Part shown: piece after piece, positions 1 through 5,888 of the stretch | Numbering within the stretch: position 1 is the stretch's first letter | Layout of the letters: every line of letters starts with the position of its first letter | Source: Betaproteobacteria bacterium | GTDB lineage: Bacteria; Pseudomonadota; Gammaproteobacteria; Burkholderiales; Casimicrobiaceae | Direction of reading: 5' to 3' | DNA length: 7,954 bases | NCBI GenBank assembly: GCA_003153335.1 | Contig: PLYG01000295.1 | Coordinates: 1-7,954 of the forward strand | Translations under genes and position numbers: made by a program | Notes under the pieces: generated by a model | The model's database searches: none | The model's input: only the letters and a program-made list of their open reading frames with translations | What the model was told of the DNA's origin: nothing

Positions 1-456
1 GGTGAAGGGGCCGGGCAAGGTGATCTTGGTGATCCGGTCGGTATTGGCCTTGAGGAATTGCGCATCGCGCACCTCGACCGAATGGCTGCGCCGGATCTTG
101 CCGACCACGCGCGGCACCAGGGTCTTGGTGCCGGGGGTGCGCGACGCCACTTCGGCCGGGCGGTCGGCATCGACGCCTTCCAGTTCCAGCGCAAAGCGGT
201 TGGAATAGCTTTCGCGGCGCACCTCGCCATCGGTGATGATGTCGATGCCCGCCCGGTTTTGGTCCTTGATTGCCTCTAGCGCAGCCTTGTCCAGCAATCT
301 TGTGAACTCGGCTTGCCCGAGTTCCTTTCGACGATGGTCAAAAGAAAAGCCAAAACTGTCGAGTAATGATCGGCCGTTTTGCTTGTAGATATAACGTGGC
401 TTTGGATAGCTGCCTACAATTGCCGTCAAGACCCTCGTTTGCGTTCGGATTGCCAT
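1..456 (-). CDS. Cobalamin-independent methionine synthase-like protein (MetE C-terminal domain family), N-terminal part only
   Basis: The gene is cut by the left edge; 152 codons are visible, reading from ATG at 456-454 through position 1 without a stop. What is seen: a VGSYPKP motif at residues 14-20, IITDGEVRRESY at residues 73-84, and LPGPFT at 147-152. These match the start of the barrel, the (T)DGE strand and the T-GP-T strand of MetE C-terminal-type proteins. Full-length stand-alone members are usually about 340-380 residues, so over half is missing, including the zinc-binding His/Cys residues. Family members transfer methyl groups to thiols (homocysteine in MetE; related enzymes act on coenzyme M). 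The substrate here is unknown. It lies 18 nt after the ATPase gene on the same strand, so it is probably the next operon member. The start is forced: an in-frame TGA (the ATPase stop) sits seven codons upstream and no other start codon lies between. No clear Shine-Dalgarno sequence is visible. GC in 301-420 is about 46 percent, well below the rest. Confidence 0.85.
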   Translation of the reverse strand, partial: MAIRTQTRVLTAIVGSYPKPRYIYKQNGRSLLDSFGFSFDHRRKELGQAEFTRLLDKAALEAIKDQNRAGIDIITDGEVRRESYSNRFALELEGVDADRPAEVASRTPGTKTLVPRVVGKIRRSHSVEVRDAQFLKANTDRITKITLPGPFT

Positions 457-474
457 AGTGAGATGGTTGTCTGG

Positions 475-1545
475 TCACGCCGCAACACGCGCATCAAGAC
501 GCCGGCCGCTGTCCTTGTCGAAGAGCAGCGCGCTGGCCGGAGGAAAACCCAGTGGCACGTCGTCGCTTTCGCGATGGCGCGGTTCCGCGCCGGCCTCGAG
601 AAAACGAATGACCCCGAAGGCACTATCGGCCGTGTAGAGCACCTCCCGGCCCATGGGCTCGACGGCGCTGATGCGCGATATCGTCCGTCCGCTGTCGCCG
701 CTTCCGTTCACGCGCAAGCTTTCGGGTCGAAGTCCGAGCACGACGGCGCCTTGCACGGGATCCGCCAAGGGAAGTCGCGCCTCGTTGACGCTCAGCATGC
801 CGCCCGCGGCGTGCCCGTCGAACAGGTTGATCGGCGGTGAGCCGACAAAGCTGGCAACGAACAATGTGGCAGGGCGCTCGTAGAGATCTTCGGCGGTGCC
901 TTGCTGTTCTACCCGGCCGCTGTTCATCACCACCACACGGTCGGCCATCGTTGTGGCTTCGACTTGATCATGAGTGACGAGGATCGTCGTCACGCCCAGT
1001 TCGCGCTGAATCCGGCGGATCTCCGTGCGCATGGTGAGCCGCAGCCCCGCATCGAGGTTCGACAGCGGCTCGTCGAGCAGCAGAAGGTGCGGCCGCTTGA
1101 CCAGCGCCCGGGCGAGCGCCACGCGTTGCTGCTGGCCGCCGGAAAGCTGACCCGGCCGCCGGTCGAGCAGCCCGTCGATACGCACCAGCGTGGCGACCTC
1201 CCGCGAGCGGCGCTCAGCCTCGGTCCGCTCGATCGTCTTGAAGCGCAACGGAAACATGACGTTCTCGAGCACTGTCATGTTGGGATAGAGCGCATAGGAC
1301 TGGAAGACGATGCCGACGTTGCGGCCCCGCGCTTCGACGTCATTGACGCGCGCACCGTCGAACGTGATATCGCCGCTGGTCGGCCGGTAGATTCCCGCGA
1401 GCATCATCAGCGTTGTCGACTTGCCGCAGCCGGAAGGACCCAGCACCGCCACAAAGGCGCCATCCTCGATCGCGAGATCGATGCCCGCGACCGCGATCGC
1501 GCCGCCCCACTCCTTGCGCAGGTTCTTGAGTTCGATACGGGCCAT
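475..1545 (-). CDS. ABC transporter ATP-binding protein, MalK/UgpC type (CUT1 sugar importer ATPase)
   Basis: A 356-residue ATPase that powers the importer formed with the two upstream permeases at the cytoplasmic face of the inner membrane. All nucleotide-binding motifs are intact: Walker A GPSGCGKST at residues 36-44, Q-loop Q82, signature LSGGQQQR at 134-141, Walker B LLLLDEP at 154-160 with catalytic E159, D-loop near N163-D165, and H-loop H192. Residues from about 235 onward form the C-terminal regulatory (TOBE/OB-fold) extension typical of MalK, UgpC and MsmK proteins, so this belongs to the carbohydrate (CUT1) class and not to amino-acid or peptide importers. ATG at 1545 follows the permease stop by 3 nt. 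An AAGGGG ribosome-binding site at 1557-1552, 6 nt upstream, lies inside the last permease codons, which supports coupled translation. The family includes glycerol-3-phosphate as well as sugar transporters, so substrate is not decided by this gene. Confidence 0.96.
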   Translation of the reverse strand: MARIELKNLRKEWGGAIAVAGIDLAIEDGAFVAVLGPSGCGKSTTLMMLAGIYRPTSGDITFDGARVNDVEARGRNVGIVFQSYALYPNMTVLENVMFPLRFKTIERTEAERRSREVATLVRIDGLLDRRPGQLSGGQQQRVALARALVKRPHLLLLDEPLSNLDAGLRLTMRTEIRRIQRELGVTTILVTHDQVEATTMADRVVVMNSGRVEQQGTAEDLYERPATLFVASFVGSPPINLFDGHAAGGMLSVNEARLPLADPVQGAVVLGLRPESLRVNGSGDSGRTISRISAVEPMGREVLYTADSAFGVIRFLEAGAEPRHRESDDVPLGFPPASALLFDKDSGRRLDARVAA

Positions 1546-1548
1546 GAT

Positions 1549-2634
1549 CTACCCCTTGATGCCGCCGATCGTCATCTGCGTCAGGTACTTCTGGCAGAAG
1601 ACGTAGAGAAGAAAGCTCGGCAGCACGTAGAAAACCGCGACGGCCGCGACGATGCCGTAGTCGACCCCCATGACATCGTCGGAAACCCAGAACAGGTACA
1701 GGCTCATCACCCAGTTCTTGTTTTCGATCAGAAAAGTGCGGACGAAGATGTATTCCTCCCAGGCGCGGATGAACGCAAAAACCGCGACGGCGATCAGCCC
1801 GAAGCGCACCTGCGGCAGCACGACCAGGCGAAAGGCCTGGCGCCGTGTTGCGCCGTCGGTCATCGCGCTCATTTCGATGTCCCAGGGCACGCCATCGAAA
1901 AAGCCCTTCATCACGAACACATAGAAGGGAAGCTCGATCGCGGCAAGCACCAGCATGACGCCGACGATCGTGTCGAGCAGCCCGATCCAGTGCAGCATCA
2001 GGAAGATGGGAATGATCAGCGTCATCGCCGGGAAGGCGTGCAGCACGAGCATCCCTTGCAGGAAGACGCTGCGCCCGCGGAAGGCAAAGCGCGAGATGTA
2101 GTAGCCGGCCAGCGACGACACGGTGAGGATGATCACCGTCTGCGATACCGCGAGCAGGAGCGAGTTGAAGAAGGCGTTCCAGACCGACGGAAACTGCGCG
2201 CCCGAGGTCGCTTTCGAGCGGATCTCCTCGACGAAATTGGCGCGGGTCAGGAAGCGGAAATTGTCGAGATGAAGGCGTTCTCCGATGAGTGCGGCGAGCA
2301 ACGCCCCGGCGATCGCGAGCAAGACGAGACCGGCCGCCAGCCGCAGCCTCGGCGCGGGCACCGACATGTGAACGATGCTGTAGATGAGAACGGCGGGCGC
2401 GATCACCGCGCACGCCGTCCACAGCACGTCGCTGGCAACGCCGCCGGTCCGGGCGGTGAAGGCGATCACGACCATCCAGAAGTACGGCAGGACAATCGGT
2501 GCGGAAACGACGACGAGGAAAGCGAGCAACATCGATTGCCCGGTAAACCGGCGGCGCCAGGCGCGGCGGGCCAGCGCCGGCCAATCGGGCCGCGCTTGCG
2601 CCCCGCGTGCAGCGACCAGGTTGTCGGCCGCCAT
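1549..2634 (-). CDS. ABC sugar-type transporter permease, MalG/UgpE type, with an extra N-terminal hydrophobic region
   Basis: A 361-residue inner-membrane permease, second of the pair. The start is ATG at 2634-2632. Its A is shared with the TGA stop of the preceding permease (TGATG), and GAGGTG at 2645-2640 gives a ribosome-binding site 5 nt upstream. An in-frame ATG at 2691 would extend 57 nt into the first permease and is less likely. The cytoplasmic coupling (EAA) loop is at residues 254-274, with the conserved DGA at 260-262 and LP at 273-274, though the usual E-A-A reads M-S-A. The C-terminus ends TIGGIKG, as is common in MalG/UgpE proteins. Typical MalG/UgpE proteins are 270-300 residues. 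The surplus lies at about 61-121, between the first membrane segment (34-58) and the LDNF motif at 123-126, and contains two further hydrophobic stretches at about 70-92 and 97-117. It is overlapped by the upstream permease and followed 3 nt later by the ATPase. Confidence 0.94.
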   Translation of the reverse strand: MAADNLVAARGAQARPDWPALARRAWRRRFTGQSMLLAFLVVVSAPIVLPYFWMVVIAFTARTGGVASDVLWTACAVIAPAVLIYSIVHMSVPAPRLRLAAGLVLLAIAGALLAALIGERLHLDNFRFLTRANFVEEIRSKATSGAQFPSVWNAFFNSLLLAVSQTVIILTVSSLAGYYISRFAFRGRSVFLQGMLVLHAFPAMTLIIPIFLMLHWIGLLDTIVGVMLVLAAIELPFYVFVMKGFFDGVPWDIEMSAMTDGATRRQAFRLVVLPQVRFGLIAVAVFAFIRAWEEYIFVRTFLIENKNWVMSLYLFWVSDDVMGVDYGIVAAVAVFYVLPSFLLYVFCQKYLTQMTIGGIKG

Positions 2635-3554
2635 CAGTGCACCTCGATCCGCGGCTGCTGCAGGAGTTGCTTCATGTCCATCAGCCGCCACAGCGCGAGT
2701 GCCGCCAACACACCGATGACGACCAGGATGAGCGAGAGCGCCGCTCCATAGGCGTATTCGCCGCTTTCGAACGCGCGTCTATAGGCATAGAGCGAGAACA
2801 CCGTGGTGTCGTAGAACGGACCACCGCCGGTGATCAGCAGGATGTACTCGAAGCTCACGAGCAGCGACAGTGTCTGGTGGATAGTCATGTACGAGATCGG
2901 CCAGCGCAACGCCGGCAGCGTGATGTAGCGAACGATGGCGAGCGACCCGGCGCCGTCGACCCGGGCGGCGTGGAACAGGTGCTCAGGGATAGAGCGGATG
3001 GCCGAGGTGAAGATGAGCATGCCCAACGAGGCCCCGATGAAGCCATTGGCCAGGATGATCACCAGCAACGGGTGGTTGTTGCGCAGGTCGATAGGCGGCA
3101 TGTCGAAAACATGCATCACGATCTGATTGAGCAGGCCGCGCTCGTTCGGGTCGGCCACCCACAACCACAAAAGCGCATAGACCACCGACGGACTCATCCG
3201 GGGAAGCAACCATACCGCGCGGAAGAACGCGCCGAGCCGCGGCGGCACTGCGGTGGTGACCAGCGCCAGCAGCAGCGCAAAGGTTACGTTGAAGATGCCG
3301 AGCGTCGCCAGGACAAAGATGAACGTGACGCCAAGCGCGCCGAGCAGCCGCGTATCACGCGTGAACATCCGCTCGAAATTTTCGAGCGTGAACTTGCCGA
3401 CCGCCAGCGTGCGCCCCATGTCGGTGAACGCAAGGAACAGGTCGATGACGATCGGCGCGACGAAGAACAGAAAGAGCAGCACCAGTGCCGGCCCGAGGAA
3501 CAGGGCGAAGTTGATCCGTTGCCGGCGAAGCTGGGCGCGCGCGAAGACGGGCAT
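2634..3554 (-). CDS. ABC sugar-type transporter permease, MalF/UgpA type
   Basis: A 306-residue inner-membrane permease, the first of the heterodimeric pair. A basic N-terminus is followed by a first membrane segment at about 16-43, then the family-typical TLENF motif at 56-60 and several more hydrophobic segments, consistent with six membrane spans. The EAA coupling loop lies at about 195-214, with conserved VDGAG at 199-203 and LP at 213-214; the first residue of the usual E-A-A is a histidine (H-A-A). The segment LPRMSPSVVYALLWLW at 117-132 and the later TGGGP are typical of MalF/UgpA proteins. ATG at 3554 is preceded by AGGAG at 3565-3561 with 6 nt spacing, so the start is well supported. 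The gene follows the binding-protein gene after 74 nt that hold a strong hairpin, and its stop overlaps the start of the second permease by 1 nt. Confidence 0.95.
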   Translation of the reverse strand: MPVFARAQLRRQRINFALFLGPALVLLFLFFVAPIVIDLFLAFTDMGRTLAVGKFTLENFERMFTRDTRLLGALGVTFIFVLATLGIFNVTFALLLALVTTAVPPRLGAFFRAVWLLPRMSPSVVYALLWLWVADPNERGLLNQIVMHVFDMPPIDLRNNHPLLVIILANGFIGASLGMLIFTSAIRSIPEHLFHAARVDGAGSLAIVRYITLPALRWPISYMTIHQTLSLLVSFEYILLITGGGPFYDTTVFSLYAYRRAFESGEYAYGAALSLILVVIGVLAALALWRLMDMKQLLQQPRIEVH

Positions 3555-3580
3555 GGCGAACTCCTAGGGGCTCCGGAACA

Positions 3581-3605
3581 GGGAACGGCCTTTTTGCCGC
3601 TTCCC
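3581..3605 (-). repeat. Intergenic hairpin between binding-protein and permease genes
   Basis: An inverted repeat with arms 3581-3589 and 3596-3605: GGGAACGGC pairs with GCCG(C)TTCCC, giving nine base pairs, one bulged C at 3600 and a six-base loop at 3590-3595. In the minus-strand transcript it falls just after the binding-protein stop codon (3631-3629) and before the permease ribosome-binding site (3565-3561). No U-run follows it, so it does not look like a full intrinsic terminator. In MalE-MalF-type operons such hairpins are known to protect the upstream message, so that the binding protein is made in excess over the permeases. The same role is inferred here from position. Confidence 0.6.
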
Positions 3606-3628
3606 GATCCGTGGACGTGTCGACGCTA

Positions 3629-4987
3629 TTAGTTGCGGATAATCACGTCCTTGCCGAGTTCATTGCCGAGTTCCTCGGCGACGAAATCCGCCGCCGCTTG
3701 CGCGGTGAGACGACCGGTTTCGACACCCTGGATTCCCTTGAAGATGATCGAGTTGTACTGGCCGATCTTCGGGTGATTCGGCATGAAGCTGGCGTATTTC
3801 AGCATCGGCGTCGCGGCCACCAGCGCCCATCCTTTATCGACGACCTCCGGCATAGACTGCTGGCCGTAGTGGATCGGCGTATGGTTGGTCGTCACCGCGT
3901 GGTGCATGTTGGGAATCGGCTGGCTGGCGAGTGCGACCAGATACGCGGCCAGGTCCTTGTTCTTCGATTTCGCGGACACGGCATAGGCGATCGGGTGCGA
4001 CAGGTTGGACGGCTTGCCGCCCTTCTTGCCCGCAGGCGCGTTGATCCAGGTAACTTTGCGCTGGTAATCGTCCTTGCCTTTCAGGTTCCACGCCTTGGTC
4101 TGGTCGGTGACCCGCCACACGCCATGGAAAAAGACCAGCGCCTGTTCGCCGGCGAACGAGGCCTGCTCGATGGCGTCCCACGACATCGACGTGTTGGCCG
4201 CGGAGAACGCCTTCTTGTCGGTGCAGTACTTCACCCAGGCGAAGAAGTCCTTGAGCGCCGCCTTCGATGCCTGCAACTTGGCCTCCGCCTTGTCGTAGGG
4301 CACGTTGCCGAAGCCTTCCATCATCATCTGGAAATCGGGCCCGGCGTTCGGCCGGTGCAGGATGCCGTATTTGACGACACCTTTTTGCACGGCCTGTCCG
4401 GCGAGATCGCAGAGGTCATAGGCCGTGAATTCCCCGGCGTCCACCCTGGCCGGCAGCGAGGCAATCTCCTTGTCGGTCTTGCCCAGCTTGCGCAGCTTGT
4501 CGTTGTTCAGGAAATACATCCGGACCTCCGAATCCTGCGGCACGCCGTACCGCGCGCCCTTGTAGCTCACCGCCTGCCAGAGGGGCACGATGATGTCGCC
4601 GTAAAATTCCGGGTTCTTGGCAATGTGGTCCTCCAGATTCATGGCGTAGCCCGCTTCGGCAAAGGCGCCCGTCCACTCATGCGCGAGGACGAAGATGTCC
4701 GGCCCCTTGTCGACCGCGAAGGCTTTCAGCAAGTCGAGCGCGTCATCGTCATAACCCTTGGCGTTGGTCTCGTTGAGCTCGATCTTGACCCGCTTGTCGG
4801 TGCCAGTGGCCGCGAGCATCTTGTTGAGCGTATCGCCCGCGGCGACGAGATTTCCGGCGCGCAACGGCCCGGAACGGTCTGCGCGCGACCACACTTTAAT
4901 TACCACATCTTCGGCCAATGCCGACGTTGTGGCGGCGCCGAGCAGCACGCCGGCGACGATTCCCGATAGTGCGTGTTTCCAGTTCAT
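3629..4987 (-). CDS. ABC transporter periplasmic solute-binding protein (SBP family 1, sugar/UgpB-like class)
   Basis: A 452-residue exported binding protein that would deliver the substrate to the permeases. Residues 1-25 form a signal peptide: K4/H5, a hydrophobic core at about 9-19, and ALA just before E26. There is no lipobox cysteine, so it should be a soluble periplasmic protein. The RYGVPQDSEVRMYFLNNDKL stretch near 146-165 matches the YGVP...N-D-L region of family 1 solute-binding proteins, and PDIFVLAHEW at 96-105 matches the preceding strand and helix. Only two cysteines occur (C193 and C255), so a disulfide is possible in the periplasm. ATG at 4987 is chosen because AGGAGG at 5000-4995 lies 7 nt upstream; the in-frame TTG at 4993 would be only 1 nt from it. 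Length suits UgpB/MalE-like proteins, but I cannot match it to a protein of known ligand. It stands 160 nt after the phosphodiesterase gene and 74 nt before the permease. Confidence 0.93.
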   Translation of the reverse strand: MNWKHALSGIVAGVLLGAATTSALAEDVVIKVWSRADRSGPLRAGNLVAAGDTLNKMLAATGTDKRVKIELNETNAKGYDDDALDLLKAFAVDKGPDIFVLAHEWTGAFAEAGYAMNLEDHIAKNPEFYGDIIVPLWQAVSYKGARYGVPQDSEVRMYFLNNDKLRKLGKTDKEIASLPARVDAGEFTAYDLCDLAGQAVQKGVVKYGILHRPNAGPDFQMMMEGFGNVPYDKAEAKLQASKAALKDFFAWVKYCTDKKAFSAANTSMSWDAIEQASFAGEQALVFFHGVWRVTDQTKAWNLKGKDDYQRKVTWINAPAGKKGGKPSNLSHPIAYAVSAKSKNKDLAAYLVALASQPIPNMHHAVTTNHTPIHYGQQSMPEVVDKGWALVAATPMLKYASFMPNHPKIGQYNSIIFKGIQGVETGRLTAQAAADFVAEELGNELGKDVIIRN

Positions 4988-4989
4988 GA

Positions 4990-5073
4990 TCAAGCCTCCT
5001 GTTTAGCGCGGTCTTTCGTCGCGTCGCTGATAAATCCGGCGCTGTTGGCGCGCCAGCCATTGCCTGCGTTCAT
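4990..5073 (-). CDS. Possible 27-residue leader peptide upstream of the binding protein
   Basis: A short reading frame begins with ATG at 5073-5071 and ends with TGA at 4992-4990, just 2 nt before the binding-protein ATG. A GGAG lies upstream at 5080-5077, but only 3 nt from the ATG, which is tight. The binding-protein ribosome-binding site (5000-4995) is inside its last codons, so translation of this frame could open or couple the downstream start. The peptide begins MNAGNGW and ends AKQEA; it is polar and not a membrane peptide. It resembles no family I know. It may be a chance frame, since high-GC DNA gives many. Confidence 0.2.
   Translation of the reverse strand: MNAGNGWRANSAGFISDATKDRAKQEA
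4995..5000 (-). promoter_or_regulatory. Ribosome-binding site deciding the binding-protein start
   Basis: A full-consensus AGGAGG on the minus strand, 7 nt before ATG at 4987 and 1 nt before the alternative TTG at 4993. The spacing selects the ATG. It is the strongest ribosome-binding site in the operon, which fits the high periplasmic level expected of a binding protein. Confidence 0.8.
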
Positions 5074-5108
5074 ATTCTCCGGTTGCATCGGTGCGCCAAA
5101 ACGCAGGC
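5062..5108 (-). repeat. Inverted repeat in the gap before the binding-protein gene
   Basis: Perfect 9-bp arms GCCTGCGTT (5062-5070) and AACGCAGGC (5100-5108) flank a 29-nt loop. In the minus-strand transcript the loop carries the GGAG and ATG of the possible 27-residue leader frame. The 160-nt gap 4988-5147 also holds a short GC-rich stem at 5038-5054 (GGCGC/GCGCC). I see no good terminator and no convincing -35/-10 pair in this gap, so read-through from the phosphodiesterase gene remains the default. The repeat could be a folding leader or chance. Confidence 0.35.
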
Positions 5109-5147
5109 GCCGATTCTGATTTCCCGATGCCCAGAGCCGGGCTTTGC

Positions 5148-5888
5148 CTATCCACTGTTTGCCGCCAATCTTTCCGTCATCCTCCCTGTTGCGGGCATAT
5201 CGACGATCCCTCTCAACAGGGCAGGAACATCGGTGCAGATAGCGTCGGGGCAAAGCGCGACCAGCACCCGCAATTCGCTCTCGCGCTCTTCGTGCCAGAG
5301 CGTAATGGCGAGACGAGCCTCTCGCAGCAGTGTGATCGCCGCCGCGTCGAGCAGTCGATGCGGATGCGGCGACCGGGCTTCCCAACACGGGTGAACGCCG
5401 TTAGCGCGATAAGCCAACGCCAGACGGATCAGGTCCTCCGGTGTCACCACGCTCCCCACCATCAGCGACGTCCCGATCTCCGGCGTTCGTGCCTTCACCG
5501 CGGCCAGTGCCGGCCCATGGAAACTGCCGATGACGATCCGGTCGCGCCACTGGCTTGTGGCGGCCATCGCACCGATCGGCACCGCGAAATCGGGATCCTT
5601 GACCTCCACCAGCAGGTTGATGTTCGCCCGCGGCGCCCAGGCGAGCAGGTCGGCGAGGCGGACCAGACCAGGCTCCATCGCCTCGATCTCCGCGGCGTCG
5701 CACTCTGCAACCAGTCGATTCGCGATCGTCAGATCGTGCCGGACCACTAAAACGCCGTCGCGCGTGCCCTGGACGTCGCATTCGATCCCATCGGCCCCGT
5801 CGGCGACTGCCGCTTCGAACGCCGCCCAGCTATTCTCCGCGTGCATTGCGCTGCTGCCCCGATGTGCGACGACTTGCGGCCTGGTCAT
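5148..5888 (-). CDS. Glycerophosphodiester phosphodiesterase family protein, cytoplasmic (UgpQ-like)
   Basis: A 246-residue enzyme of the GDPD TIM-barrel family, which hydrolyses a glycerol (or similar polyol/sugar) phosphodiester to a phosphomonoester and an alcohol using a divalent metal. Key residues are visible: H9-R10-G11 with catalytic H9, AENS at 17-20 (the family usually has ENT), IECDV at 35-39 with metal ligands E36 and D38, R50-H51-D52 with second catalytic H51, VEVKD at 94-98 with metal ligand E95, and a C-terminal DAICTDVP. Length equals that of bacterial cytoplasmic members, and there is no signal peptide, so it acts after import. Its ATG (5888-5886) overlaps the regulator stop (5887-5885) as ATGA, and an AAGGA site at 5898-5894 lies 5 nt upstream, so it is co-translated with the repressor. 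Being beside an importer recalls ugpBAECQ, where the phosphodiesterase acts on the incoming glycerophosphodiesters. The leaving alcohol here is unknown. Confidence 0.93.
   Translation of the reverse strand: MTRPQVVAHRGSSAMHAENSWAAFEAAVADGADGIECDVQGTRDGVLVVRHDLTIANRLVAECDAAEIEAMEPGLVRLADLLAWAPRANINLLVEVKDPDFAVPIGAMAATSQWRDRIVIGSFHGPALAAVKARTPEIGTSLMVGSVVTPEDLIRLALAYRANGVHPCWEARSPHPHRLLDAAAITLLREARLAITLWHEERESELRVLVALCPDAICTDVPALLRGIVDMPATGRMTERLAANSG

Noticed and set aside
456..477. TGA read-through fusing the ATPase to the MetE-like protein, since both are in the same frame
   Set aside because: The shared frame has a one-in-three chance, an ATG with a good family motif follows seven codons on, and no recoding signal is seen.
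901..2751. A 616-codon open frame on the plus strand opposite the ATPase and second permease
   Set aside because: It is a mirror frame of GC-rich minus-strand genes, is full of H, D, R, E and Q with no domain or membrane pattern, and crosses two genes with intact motifs and ribosome-binding sites.
2607..4969. Two long plus-strand open frames (2607-3632 and 3611-4969) opposite the first permease and the binding protein
   Set aside because: Both are antisense shadows: very charged, low in ordinary hydrophobic pattern, no recognisable motif, while the minus strand encodes clear family members over the same bases.
5046..5055. TGGCGCGCCA palindrome as a second LacI operator before the binding-protein gene
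   Set aside because: It is only 10 bp, its centre is GC rather than the CG of the 18-bp operator, and the flanks do not continue the symmetry. GC-only palindromes of this size are common in such DNA.
5127..5143. Stem GCCC/GGGC just after the phosphodiesterase stop as an intrinsic terminator
   Set aside because: The stem has only four base pairs and no U-run follows on the minus-strand transcript.
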